Below, piece after piece: positions 35,026-42,547 of a DNA stretch of 64,000 nt. The stretch comes from RPQJ01 sp963706535. Its GTDB lineage: Bacteria > Pseudomonadota > Gammaproteobacteria > Steroidobacterales > Steroidobacteraceae. The first letter of the stretch is position 1. Every line of letters begins with the position of its first letter. The position numbers and the translations under genes were made by a program. The notes beneath the pieces were generated by a model. That model saw nothing but the letters and a program-made list of their open reading frames with translations. It ran no database searches and was not told where the DNA came from. The stretch covers positions 1 through 64,000 of the forward strand of contig CAVPMU010000009.1 of the NCBI GenBank assembly GCA_963706535.1. Reading direction: 5' to 3'.

Positions 35026-35481
35026 TCAGGCGAGTGAAACGAGCGGGGCGAACTCGTGCCCGGCGCGATCGACGCCGCTGCCCGGGCTCACGACGGGATG
35101 GCCCGAGTCCGCCCAGTGGAGGATCCCTCCGGCGAGCGACACGGGACTCGTGAATCCCAGCCGCTGCAAGGCCTCGGCAGCCAGTGCCGAACGACTGCCG
35201 CTCAGGCAGTAGAGCACCACCGGGCGCTCGCGATGCGAGAGCGCCTCGGCCGTCTCGTAGTTCACGGCGGGATGCCCGTCGACCTCGAACTCGAGCAGGC
35301 CGCGCGGGATGTTGACCGCGCCGGGCAGGTGGCCATCGGCGAATTCGTCCGGTTCGCGCACGTCGACGATCGGGGCGCCGGCGTCCTGCAGCGCGAGCAG
35401 TTCCCTGGCCGTGATCTCGCGAATGCGCGACTTCGCGGCGGAGACGAGGTCGTGGACCTTCAGGTGCTGGTGGCGGCTCAT
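35026..35481 (-). CDS. Rhodanese-like domain protein
   Basis: 151 residues from the ATG at 35481 (an alternative start at 35505 adds 8). A single rhodanese domain: ITARELLALQDAGAPIVDVR, EPDEFADGHLPGAVNIPRG and the active-site loop VVLYCLSGSRSALAAEAL with the catalytic Cys followed by LSGSRS. It probably transfers sulfane sulfur in the cytoplasm. Nothing beside it fixes the partner. Unlike the second rhodanese-fold protein of the window (39655-40227), its cysteine is intact. Confidence 0.9.
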   Translation of the reverse strand: MSRHQHLKVHDLVSAAKSRIREITARELLALQDAGAPIVDVREPDEFADGHLPGAVNIPRGLLEFEVDGHPAVNYETAEALSHRERPVVLYCLSGSRSALAAEALQRLGFTSPVSLAGGILHWADSGHPVVSPGSGVDRAGHEFAPLVSLA

Positions 35482-35592
35482 GGTCGCGATGTTCGGGTCG
35501 CGCACCCCGGCCGTCCAATCACCGTGTGTCAGGACGTCATGCCCGGCAGTTCTTACGGCCCGCCGAGCTGTCGCGCCTCCGGACAGTCCCCG

Positions 35593-36360
35593 CTATTCCA
35601 CCGTGCCGGCCCAGTCGCGCAAGTCTTCTGCAAGGTAACGGTCGGCGTCGGCGTGCGCGGCGCGGAATGCACGCAATGTGGCGGCGGCAGCCACCTGGTC
35701 GCCTGCGACGAAGAGTTCCTCGACCCGGGCGGCCCAGGCTTCGGGCGTGACCGCAACCGGCGTGGAATCGACCGCGCGCTGCGATTCGCCGAGTTCGCGC
35801 CCGGCCTGCGCGGCGATGCCCGCCGGCGCCGCTGCGGGCGCAGGCACGGGCGCCGCAGCGCGGCTGCGCAATGCGTGCTCGTCGCGCGACTCGGAGGATG
35901 CCGAGGTCGTGTCCGCTGCCGGCGGTGGAGGTACGGGTGCGGTCCGCACCGCGGACTCGGCGACCGTCTTCGATCCGGACTCGGCGGGCTTCGATGCGGC
36001 ATCGCGCGTCGCGCTGGTCGCCGAACCAGGCGTCACAGGCTCGGGCTGCGCCTGCTCGACCACGATGTGCGGAGCGACGTCACGGTCGCGCGGCATGGTC
36101 TGTACCAGCACGAATGCGAGGCCCGCCACGGTCGCGGCGGCGGCGAGCGGTTGCCAGGCGGTCCACCAGCTGCGCCCCCGTGGCGCAGCCGTCCCGCCGG
36201 CACCGACCCGACGCCGCTGGTCGCGCTTCACTTCGGCGCGCGCCGCCTCGAGGATCACCGCGTCGATGCGCGATGCCGGCATTTCATTCGAGGCCGCGCG
36301 CCAGGCCTGGTCGACGTCGCCGTCGACCGGACGCGGGTCATCGGGTCGTCCGCTGCTCAT
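35593..36360 (-). CDS. Putative anti-sigma factor (single-pass membrane protein)
   Basis: 255 residues. A short cytoplasmic N-terminal region (WRAASNEMPASRIDAVILEA) precedes one membrane helix (WQPLAAAATVAGLAFVLVQ) and a long Pro/Ala-rich periplasmic part ending in a small helical domain (WAARVEELFVAGDQVAAA). The start overlaps the stop of the ECF sigma gene (ATGA), the usual arrangement for sigma/anti-sigma pairs. No zinc-type HxxxCxxC anti-sigma motif is present, so the call rests mainly on position and topology. Confidence 0.72.
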   Translation of the reverse strand: MSSGRPDDPRPVDGDVDQAWRAASNEMPASRIDAVILEAARAEVKRDQRRRVGAGGTAAPRGRSWWTAWQPLAAAATVAGLAFVLVQTMPRDRDVAPHIVVEQAQPEPVTPGSATSATRDAASKPAESGSKTVAESAVRTAPVPPPPAADTTSASSESRDEHALRSRAAAPVPAPAAAPAGIAAQAGRELGESQRAVDSTPVAVTPEAWAARVEELFVAGDQVAAAATLRAFRAAHADADRYLAEDLRDWAGTVE

Positions 36361-37007
36361 TGCAGGTCCTCCAGCGCCGCGCGCAGCCTGCGGTAGGCGT
36401 AGCGCAAGCGACTCTTGATCGTCTCCGCGGGAACGCCGACGAGACTCGCGATCTCGTGCAGCGACAATCCCGCCTCGACGTGCAGCAGGAATGCGTCGCG
36501 CTGCGGACCCGGCACGTCGGCGAGCGCGGCGAGCAGTCGTTGGCCGGACTGTGCGTTCATCGTCGCGGCGAGCGGATCATCGCCGGCAGCGAACGCAGAC
36601 GATCCCGCCTCGCCGTCGTCGTCGACATCGCAGTCCGTCTCCTCGTCGAGCAACGAGACATACGCGACGCGCCGCGAGCGCCAGTGGTCGACGAGCCGGT
36701 GACGCGCGAGCGTGTAGAGCCAGGTCGTGAAGCGCGCCGCGGGCGTGTAGCTCGCGCGGGCCTTAACCACCCGCATCCACACGTCCTGGTGCAGCTCGTC
36801 GGTGCTGGCGCGATCCGACGTGTGGCGCAGCAGGTAGCGGTACGTCGGGCCCTTGTGCCGCTCGTACAGCCGCTCGAAGGAGACGGCGTCCCCGCGCGCA
36901 TAGGCGAGCATCAGCGCCTCGTCGCCCTCGTCCGCGCCAGGTATGTCCGCCGAGCCCATGCGGCGGGCAGTATCGGTGGGGCCGGCGCGGGCGGCAATGC
37001 TCGCCAT
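36357..37007 (-). CDS. ECF-family RNA polymerase sigma factor
   Basis: Up to 216 residues (the Met at 36959 is an alternative start). Region 2 reads AVSFERLYERHKGPTYRYLL and VWMRVVKARASYTPAARFTT, with WLYTLARHRLVDHWR at the core-binding and -10 segment. An acidic linker (DVDDDGEAGSS) leads to region 4, LLALADVPGPQRDAFLLHVE and LSLHEIASLVGVPAETIKSR, which binds the -35. It lies between an exported lipoprotein-like gene (12 bp upstream) and the anti-sigma gene, all in one direction. Confidence 0.92.
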   Translation of the reverse strand: MASIAARAGPTDTARRMGSADIPGADEGDEALMLAYARGDAVSFERLYERHKGPTYRYLLRHTSDRASTDELHQDVWMRVVKARASYTPAARFTTWLYTLARHRLVDHWRSRRVAYVSLLDEETDCDVDDDGEAGSSAFAAGDDPLAATMNAQSGQRLLAALADVPGPQRDAFLLHVEAGLSLHEIASLVGVPAETIKSRLRYAYRRLRAALEDLQ

Positions 37008-37019
37008 GCGCGCCGCGCG

Positions 37020-37853
37020 TCAAGGATCCGGGACGAAGCCGAACGAGCCCGGGAAGGGATTCGGCTCGCGCCACGGGTAGACACGAACGGGCAGGACGCC
37101 CATGGCGACGAGGTTCTCGCGGCGGTCGTAGCGGATCACGACGCGGTCGTCGGGCCGATGGCTCGCGCGCTCGAACTGCACGCGCTCGGCGGGCGAATAC
37201 TCGCTGCGACCATGGCCAGTGCCGAGTTGCGCCTCCATCGCGGGCGCGCTCATCACGCCGCTGCGTTCGCGGGCGACACCGGCATCCTGCGCGGTGGATT
37301 CGGCGCCGGCGCGCTCGGCGCGGTCTGTCGATGGGGCAGGCGGCGCGATCTTCTCGTTCTCGTAGTGGCGCGGTGCGTACTCGCGCTCGCGGAAGAGCGC
37401 CACGCCGATGACGCCGAGGTCGTCGGGTCGTCCGGTGCGGGTCGCATACGCGTCGCCCGGATCGGAGAAGTAGAACGCCGCGGTGCGGTCGAGGCCCTTG
37501 CGCCAGCCCTCGATGTTGACGTAGCCGCCGGGCTCGATGACGTAACCCGACTGGTCGGGCGCGGCGGTCTCGCCGGTGACGACGTTGATGCCGTCCACGC
37601 TGACCACGGCGAGCACGCGGCTGCCGGTGGTGTTGCGGATGCGGATCGCGTACTCGTTGCCGGGCTGGCCTACGACGTAGCTGCGGCCGCGGTGGCGATA
37701 CGTGTCGAGTACGCGACCTTCGCTGCGGTCGAACACGTCGACGCGCGCCACCGGCGCCGCGCAGGAGATGGTGAGCGGGGCGATGATTGCGGCGAGCGCA
37801 GGGCCGGCGAGCAGGGCCGCGCGGACACGCTTGCGCGAGGGGACATTGAACAT
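37020..37853 (-). CDS. Exported lipoprotein-like protein, first gene of the ECF operon
   Basis: 277 residues. The N-terminus LLAGPALAAIIAPLTISCAA is a signal sequence with a possible lipobox (TISC). The mature domain contains VDVFDRSEGRVLDTYRHRGR, GNEYAIRIRNTTGSRVLAVV and VDGINVVTGETAAPDQSGYV, a beta-rich pattern I cannot name, then a low-complexity stretch and a C-terminal RPDDRVVIRYDRRENLVAMG. It lies 12 bp before the sigma gene. The 5' leader carries a strong hairpin that would cover its ribosome-binding site. Confidence 0.75.
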   Translation of the reverse strand: MFNVPSRKRVRAALLAGPALAAIIAPLTISCAAPVARVDVFDRSEGRVLDTYRHRGRSYVVGQPGNEYAIRIRNTTGSRVLAVVSVDGINVVTGETAAPDQSGYVIEPGGYVNIEGWRKGLDRTAAFYFSDPGDAYATRTGRPDDLGVIGVALFREREYAPRHYENEKIAPPAPSTDRAERAGAESTAQDAGVARERSGVMSAPAMEAQLGTGHGRSEYSPAERVQFERASHRPDDRVVIRYDRRENLVAMGVLPVRVYPWREPNPFPGSFGFVPDP

Positions 37854-37859
37854 GACGGG

Positions 37860-37898
37860 TGCTCCGTTGGCAGGGGGTTCATCCCTGTAAACGGAGCA
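37860..37898 (-). promoter_or_regulatory. Hairpin that can hide the ribosome-binding site of the ECF operon
   Basis: Two stacked inverted repeats: outer TGCTCCGTT (37860-37868) with AACGGAGCA (37890-37898), inner CAGGG (37871-37875) with CCCTG (37883-37887). In the minus-strand transcript the 3' arm contains CGGAG, 8 bases before the ATG at 37853. Folding would block translation, as in RNA thermometers and other riboregulators. An operator for a DNA-binding protein is the alternative. Confidence 0.55.
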
Positions 37899-37942
37899 AC
37901 CGGCCGGGCGGGGTCAGAAAACGGGGGAATGTCCCCCTGTCT

Positions 37943-38413
37943 TCAGGACTTCATCTGTGACTGGCAGTAGTTCTGCAGGCCGACGCGGCCGATGAGCTCG
38001 AGCTGGGTCTCGAGGAAGTCGATGTGCTCCTCCTCGGACTCGAGGATGTCTTCGAGCAGTTCGCGGCTCACGAAGTCGCCGACCTTCTCGCAGTGGGCGA
38101 CCGCGGCCTTGAGGTCCGGGTGGCCGAGGTGCTCGAGCTTGAGGTCGCCCTCGAGGATCTCCCTCACGTCCTCGCCGATCAGCAATTTGCCGAGTTGCTG
38201 CAGGTTCGGCAGTCCCTCGAGGAACAGGATGCGCTCGATCAGGCGGTCGGCGTGCTTCATCTCGTCGATCGACTCGTGGTGCTCGTGGTCGCCGAGCCTG
38301 TCGAGGCCCCAGTTCTTGAGCATCCGCGAGTGGAGGAAGTACTGGTTGATCGCCGTGAGTTCGTTCTTGAGGATCTTGTTCAGGTGAGCAATGACGTCGG
38401 CGTCGCCCTTCAT
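37943..38413 (-). CDS. bfr: Bacterioferritin
   Basis: 156 residues, the normal length. The 24-mer haem-containing ferritin stores iron. Ferroxidase ligands are visible in NELTAINQYF (Glu), IDEMKHADRLIER (Glu, His and the haem-ligand Met), HCEKVGDF (Glu) and ESEEEHIDFLE (Glu, His). The bacterioferritin-associated ferredoxin gene lies just upstream in the same direction, so release and storage genes are together, probably under one Fur-type promoter. Confidence 0.97.
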   Translation of the reverse strand: MKGDADVIAHLNKILKNELTAINQYFLHSRMLKNWGLDRLGDHEHHESIDEMKHADRLIERILFLEGLPNLQQLGKLLIGEDVREILEGDLKLEHLGHPDLKAAVAHCEKVGDFVSRELLEDILESEEEHIDFLETQLELIGRVGLQNYCQSQMKS

Positions 38414-38467
38414 GGCGATGTCCTCCAGTGGCGGGAATTTCGGGAAGGGGCAGGGCCCCTCGTCAGG

Positions 38468-38659
38468 TCAGGCAGCCTGCGGGGAGCAGCTGGCGGAATC
38501 AAGCCTCTCGTCGAGCACCTGGCGGGCGCAGGGTTCGCAGGCGCCACAGCAGGTGGCCACGCCAGTGCAGGCCTGGAGCTGCTCGAAGGAGCGCGCACCT
38601 TCCTGGATCGCCTGGGTCAGGCGCTGGTCGGAAATGCCGTGGCAGACGCAGACGTACAT
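38468..38659 (-). CDS. bfd: Bacterioferritin-associated ferredoxin Bfd
   Basis: 63 residues from the ATG at 38659 (MYVCVCHGISDQRLTQAI). The [2Fe-2S] ligands are Cys4, Cys6, Cys38 and Cys41, the C-x-C and C-x-x-C arrangement of Bfd. It passes electrons to bacterioferritin haem so that stored iron is released as Fe2+. The upstream frame is open to 38719, but the family N-terminus and length fix the start. A Fur-like palindrome lies 45-59 bp upstream. Confidence 0.95.
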   Translation of the reverse strand: MYVCVCHGISDQRLTQAIQEGARSFEQLQACTGVATCCGACEPCARQVLDERLDSASCSPQAA

Positions 38660-38703
38660 GATTCGGGTCCTCGGCGCGTATCCTAGCCCGACCTCAACGC
38701 TAA

Positions 38704-38718
38704 TGCAAATGATTCGCA
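38704..38718. promoter_or_regulatory. Fur-box-like operator upstream of bfd-bfr
   Basis: TGCAAATGATTCGCA matches 10 of 14 defined positions of the 7-1-7 Fur consensus (tGATAAT-n-ATTATCa), and its two arms pair at 6 of 7 positions. It lies in an AT-rich island in otherwise GC-rich DNA, at the right distance for a promoter operator. Iron control of bfd is well known in other proteobacteria. Confidence 0.6.
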
Positions 38719-38882
38719 TTTAAGTAAAAACCGCAACGTCTGGCCGGCTATACCGACCAAGGGACCGCAAACCGACCGCCGGCGAGCCTCGTCCCGCGCG
38801 ACAGTTGTGGTAGAAGGGCCTCCCGTCCCGCCGCACGTGGACGGGAATGCGCAGTGCAATGACGACAACAGGGGGGTTACAC

Positions 38883-39311
38883 ATGAAGACCACGCATGTC
38901 CTCGCCGTCGCGATGCTGCTCGCTGGCGGAAGCGCGGGCGCGGGAGAAGTGCTGCACGTCGTGGAGCGTGCCACCACGGACGCGGTCACGGATACCGGAG
39001 CCAGCGGCGATTCCGCAGGCGACATCCTGACGTTCGCGAACGAGGTCTTCGATGCCGCGAACGCGGGCAAGGTGGGCGACAACCAGGGTTTCTGCGTGCG
39101 TACCGTGGTGGGCAAGGCCTGGGAGTGCTGGTGGACGCTGTGGTTGAAGGACGGACAGGTCACCGTCCAGGGACCGTTCCTCGACAAGGGGGACTCGGTG
39201 CTCGCGATCACCGGCGGGACGGGCAAGTACGCGTCGTCGCGTGGCCAGATGAAGCTGCACGCGAGGGACGAGAAGGGAACGGAGTACGACTTCAGCTATG
39301 AGCTGGAATGA
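38883..39311 (+). CDS. Exported dirigent/allene-oxide-cyclase-barrel-like protein
   Basis: 142 residues from the ATG at 38883, which follows a GGGGGG-rich ribosome site. A signal peptide (HVLAVAMLLAGGSAGAGE) precedes a small beta barrel with GDILTFANEVFDAANAGKVG, DNQGFCVRTVVGKAWECWW, GQVTVQGPFLDKGDSVLAI and TGGTGKYASSRGQMKLHARD. This is the pattern seen in bacterial members of the dirigent/AOC superfamily. Two cysteines could pair. The ligand or reaction is unknown. The stop overlaps the start of the next gene by 4 bases. Confidence 0.78.
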   Translation: MKTTHVLAVAMLLAGGSAGAGEVLHVVERATTDAVTDTGASGDSAGDILTFANEVFDAANAGKVGDNQGFCVRTVVGKAWECWWTLWLKDGQVTVQGPFLDKGDSVLAITGGTGKYASSRGQMKLHARDEKGTEYDFSYELE

Positions 39312-39640
39312 CCGCGACGCCTGAGCACCGGGACGTGGCGCAGCGCGTGCTCATGGACCGGGCACGAGCGCAGGCCGAGCGCGACAAGGAGAAGCCACCG
39401 CGGCGCGTGGCGCCCCGCGTCATCGCGGGCGTACTGGCTGCGGTCGTGGTGCTGGTGGTCATGTCCGGCTTCGACGCGTTCCTGACCTCGGTGCAGAAGG
39501 TGCTCGAGATCCAGGCGACCGAGCCCGTGCCCGACCCGTCGGAGCCCATCCCCGCGTTCGCCGTCGAGGTGCCAGAGGTCGGGTCCGTCGGTTCGGTCGG
39601 ATCAGAGCCGACCCAGGAATCCGACGGATCCGACCACTGA
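39308..39640 (+). CDS. Small single-pass membrane protein with repeat-derived tail
   Basis: 110 residues. A charged cytoplasmic N-terminus (QRVLMDRARAQAERDKEKPP) precedes one membrane helix (VIAGVLAAVVVLVVMSGF) and a short outer segment. The last 24 residues (from VPEVGSVGSVG to ESDGSDH) are encoded by palindromic copy 9, so the original stop was probably lost or lay further on. The gene is translationally coupled (ATGA) to the dirigent-like gene. Its function is unknown. Confidence 0.65.
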   Translation: MTATPEHRDVAQRVLMDRARAQAERDKEKPPRRVAPRVIAGVLAAVVVLVVMSGFDAFLTSVQKVLEIQATEPVPDPSEPIPAFAVEVPEVGSVGSVGSEPTQESDGSDH

Positions 39641-39645
39641 CACTT
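39567..39645. repeat. Palindromic-element family, copy 9 (full length, diverged)
   Basis: Left arm 39567-39591 (GAGGTCGGGTCC variant), right arm 39621-39645 (ends CTGACACTT), 79 bp in all. It lies at the meeting point of two convergent genes and encodes the C-terminus of the plus-strand one. Confidence 0.88.
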
Positions 39646-39654
39646 CCCGGCCAG

Positions 39655-40227
39655 TCAGCAGCCTTCCTTTTTCTTCTTCTTCGGGGCGGCGGGAACGGCG
39701 GGCCCGGTGGCCACGGGTGCCGCGAGCCTGGGCAACTCCGCGGTGGCGGCAGGGGCGGTCGCCGCGCCGTCCGTACGGGCCTGACCGCCAAAGAACCGGG
39801 CCAGCGCCGCGGCGCGCTCGAAGCGCGCACGTTCGGCCGCCGAAGCATCCGTGGCGACGGCCGGGAACAGCACCTCGTCCTGCCACGCCTCGAGTCCGCC
39901 GAGCACCATGTACACCGCGTCGTAGCCCTGCGCGCGCAGCAGCATCCACGCCTGCGCCGAGTGGATCCCGCCCTCCGAGTACAGAACGATCTTCTCGTTG
40001 CGCAGCAGCGGGTAGTCGGGCAGCGCGGCGAGCGGCACGTTCTCGGCGGTCGGGACGTGGTAGGCGGCGTAATCCTGCTCCGGGCGCAGGTCGAGCAGGC
40101 GGTAGTCCGAGCGTCCCTCGACGATCCAGGCCGCGAGCTCGGACGCCGTGACGTGGTCGACTTCCCGCTCGACCACGAGCGCGACGGCTCCGAGCTTCTG
40201 GTTGAGCGACGGCGCCGGCACCGTCAT
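39655..40227 (-). CDS. Rhodanese-fold protein lacking the catalytic cysteine
   Basis: 190 residues from the ATG at 40227, which overlaps the YeeE/YedE stop. The rhodanese fold is visible (LAAWIVEGRSDYRLLDLRPE, YAAYHVPTAENVPLAAL, MLLRAQGYDAVYMVLGG), but the active loop reads VLYSEGGIHSAQAW, with Ser where the sulfur-carrying Cys should be. A Lys-rich tail (PKKKKKEGC) ends in the only cysteine, which might serve instead. It is last in the sulfur cluster and may bind rather than transfer sulfur species, or act with the transporter. Confidence 0.82.
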   Translation of the reverse strand: MTVPAPSLNQKLGAVALVVEREVDHVTASELAAWIVEGRSDYRLLDLRPEQDYAAYHVPTAENVPLAALPDYPLLRNEKIVLYSEGGIHSAQAWMLLRAQGYDAVYMVLGGLEAWQDEVLFPAVATDASAAERARFERAAALARFFGGQARTDGAATAPAATAELPRLAAPVATGPAVPAAPKKKKKEGC

Positions 40228-40715
40228 GGCTCGCCTCCGTAGCGGCGCTCGACCAGGGTCGCGCCCGAGAAGCCCACCACCGCGATCACGACGACCACGA
40301 ACACCACCAGTCCCCACGGCAGGTCGAACACCTCGGGCAGCGTCACCTGTCCCATTGCGCCCGAATTCACGAAGCCCTTGATCCAGGGGTAGACCTCCGC
40401 GTAGACGAAGGTACCCGCGAAGATGCCGAGCGCGTACAGCACCGCGTCGGAGCGGCCGGTCGCGAGCGCGGCGAGCGAGGTGCCCGGGCAGTAGCCGTCG
40501 ACCACGAACCCGACGCCGAGCATCGCCGTGACGACGGCCGTGAACATCACCTTGAACACGGACATGTCGTGGAGATAGAACTGTGCCGCGAGCTTGCGCG
40601 CGCTGCCGAACCCGGCCCGCTCCAGCGCGCAGCCGAAGCCGAGCCCCAGCACGAACGCGAGCACGAGCGACGTCTCGTCGCCGAAGAAGCCGTACTTGTA
40701 GAGGGGGGTCATCAT
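40224..40715 (-). CDS. YeeE/YedE family transporter, second half-size subunit
   Basis: 163 residues from the ATG at 40715, which shares ATGA with the gene before it. Four or five hydrophobic helices include TSLVLAFVLGLGFGCALERA and FKVMFTAVVTAMLGVGF. The family Cys motif is in VVDGYCPGTSLAAL, and the first helix has GFGCALERAGF. These are the sulfur-species-binding cysteines of YeeE/YedE (TsuA-like) channels. It probably forms a pair with the 118-residue half encoded just upstream to move thiosulfate or a related compound. Confidence 0.85.
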   Translation of the reverse strand: MMTPLYKYGFFGDETSLVLAFVLGLGFGCALERAGFGSARKLAAQFYLHDMSVFKVMFTAVVTAMLGVGFVVDGYCPGTSLAALATGRSDAVLYALGIFAGTFVYAEVYPWIKGFVNSGAMGQVTLPEVFDLPWGLVVFVVVVIAVVGFSGATLVERRYGGEP

Positions 40716-41068
40716 CGCCATTGCCACCGCATGAACCAGGCGACCGCGTAGCCGCCGACGAAGACCATCAGCATGAAGGCCCAGCTGCCGACGTTGAGCA
40801 GCGCGCCGGCGATCACGCCCGCGACCTCGAACACCAGCCAGGCCTTGAGCGGGTGCGTGCTGCCGTCGCCGAGGTATTGCTGCATGTACTCGTTGCCCTG
40901 CGCGTGGGCGGGCGCGACGAGGTTCGCGAGCCAGCTCAAGGTCGAGCTGAACGCGCCGGAGGCGCCGAGGCCGCGCCCCACCAGCACGAAGGCCGCGAGC
41001 AGCACGAGCCCGAGCCCGATGCCCGCGACGTACGGGTTCGCATAGGCGCTGGAGGGTCGTTGGTTCAT
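40712..41068 (-). CDS. YeeE/YedE family-like transporter, first half-size subunit
   Basis: 118 residues with an ATG at 41068 overlapping the stop of the NrfD-like gene. Three hydrophobic segments (VAGIGLGLVLLAAFVLVGRG, LVFEVAGVIAGALLNV, AFMLMVFVGGYAVAWFM) fit the N-terminal half of YeeE/YedE proteins, although the usual Cys motif is not evident here. The tight overlaps on both sides imply production together with the Psr-like enzyme and the second half. Confidence 0.72.
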   Translation of the reverse strand: MNQRPSSAYANPYVAGIGLGLVLLAAFVLVGRGLGASGAFSSTLSWLANLVAPAHAQGNEYMQQYLGDGSTHPLKAWLVFEVAGVIAGALLNVGSWAFMLMVFVGGYAVAWFMRWQWR

Positions 41069-42000
41069 GGCGAGATCCATTCGCTGTACTGGCCGGCCGA
41101 GACGATGACGAAGCGCAGCGCCAGCCCGCCGGCCATCACCAGCAGCGGCGCGACCAGCGTGTGCTGGATTCGGTGCGCGGCCATGAGCGACTGGATCACG
41201 AGCGGCAACGCGATTCCGGGCCCGACCACCAGCACCCAGAACACCGCGGTACAGGGACCGCCGAGCAACAGGGCCGCGGCGTTCGCGTGCACGTCGCCCG
41301 AGGTGAGGTGGCCGACCAGGAACAACGCGATCAGCGCGAGTTCCAACACCAGGAACAGGTTGTCCGCCCGCAGCAGGGTCGCCTGTTCCGTGTCGTCGCG
41401 CGAGATCATGTGCGCGAAGGCCGCGCCGGTGGATAGCCCCGACACCAGGAACAACGGACCGAGCGCCGCGCTCGCCCACAGCGGACGCGCGCCGAGGCTC
41501 GACAGCAGGATGCCGGTGTAGATGCCGAGCGCGATGCCGACGGCGATGCTGGCGGTGCCGAGCAGGCGCAGCGCGACGGGGTTCCGCACGCGGGCCGCGA
41601 ATCGCGCGAGTCCGGGCCAGCGTCCGAGCAGCTCGCCCGGGATGGAGGCGAGCGCGGCCAGCGCGAGGAACGGGTAGACGAGGACCAGGATCCAGCCGCC
41701 CCAGGACATCGGCGAGGTCGGCTGGAACGTGAGGTACATGCGCCACACGTAGAGCCTGTGCTCGAGGTCGAGCAACAGCGCGCCCATGCCTAGCGAGAGC
41801 AGCACGAGCCCGAACCACGGCAGCACGTAGCCGACGCTGCCCCGGCCGGGGCGGCGGCCCTGCCGCATCAACCAGCCCGACAGCACCAGTGAGCCCGCGA
41901 CCCGGCCACCGAGGAACAGGTAGACGGGAACCTCCCAGCCCCACACGTGCATCGTCGGGTCGATCATCGGGTTGGCGCGAGTGGTGACGAGCTCGATCAT
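41065..42000 (-). CDS. NrfD/PsrC-type membrane subunit
   Basis: 311 residues with about eight membrane helices, for example VLPWFGLVLLSLGMGALLLD, WGGWILVLVYPFLALAALAS and AVFWVLVVGPGIALPLVIQS. The layout, including HVWGWEVPVYLFLGGRVAGS near the front, is that of the NrfD/PsrC quinone-linked anchor subunit. It exchanges electrons between quinone and the iron-sulfur subunit. It is the third gene of the psrABC-like set, 4 bp after the ferredoxin gene. Confidence 0.9.
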   Translation of the reverse strand: MIELVTTRANPMIDPTMHVWGWEVPVYLFLGGRVAGSLVLSGWLMRQGRRPGRGSVGYVLPWFGLVLLSLGMGALLLDLEHRLYVWRMYLTFQPTSPMSWGGWILVLVYPFLALAALASIPGELLGRWPGLARFAARVRNPVALRLLGTASIAVGIALGIYTGILLSSLGARPLWASAALGPLFLVSGLSTGAAFAHMISRDDTEQATLLRADNLFLVLELALIALFLVGHLTSGDVHANAAALLLGGPCTAVFWVLVVGPGIALPLVIQSLMAAHRIQHTLVAPLLVMAGGLALRFVIVSAGQYSEWISP

Positions 42001-42004
42001 CGCC

Positions 42005-42544
42005 TCACTCCAGGTAGGAGATGCGCGGTCGCGTGCCGGCGTCGGGCTTCAGCACGAAATGCCGTCGCGTGGCGATGAGACGGCTCACCTCGGACTGCGG
42101 ATCGTCGAGGTCGCCGAAGCTCATGGCGTGCGTCGGGCAGACCGCGACGCACGCCGGCAACTCACCCTGCTCGACGCGGTGGATGCAGAACGTGCACTTG
42201 TCCGCGTAGCCATCCGGATGCACGAAGCGCGCGCCGTATGGGCAGGCGGCCAGGCAGGCCTTGCAGCCGATGCACTGGTCGTGGTTCACCAGCACCACGG
42301 CGCCATAGTCATGCACGTGGCTCGCGCCGGTGGGACAACAGGTCACGCACGGCGGCACGTCGCAGTGGTTGCAGCGTTCGGAGATGATCGTGAGCCTCAG
42401 GTCCGGCATCGTTCCCTCGAGGCGCTGCACGATCCAGTCGCGGCAGTAACCGTCCGGCACCCCGTTCTCCGTCTTGCACGCCACCACGCAGTCCATGCAG
42501 CCGACGCATTGCCGCGTGTCGATGACCATGCCGAGGCGCGCCAT
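42005..42544 (-). CDS. PsrB/DmsB-type 4Fe-4S electron-transfer subunit
   Basis: 179 residues. Four cysteine groups hold iron-sulfur clusters: DTRQCVGCMDCVVACKTENG, ERCNHCDVPPCVTCCPTGAS, HDQCIGCKACLAACPYGARF and DKCTFCIHRVEQGELPACVA. This is the standard four-cluster subunit of CISM molybdoenzymes. It lacks an export signal and would ride with the Tat-exported catalytic subunit. It lies 3 bp after that gene. Confidence 0.95.
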   Translation of the reverse strand: MARLGMVIDTRQCVGCMDCVVACKTENGVPDGYCRDWIVQRLEGTMPDLRLTIISERCNHCDVPPCVTCCPTGASHVHDYGAVVLVNHDQCIGCKACLAACPYGARFVHPDGYADKCTFCIHRVEQGELPACVAVCPTHAMSFGDLDDPQSEVSRLIATRRHFVLKPDAGTRPRISYLE

Positions 42545-42547
42545 GGT

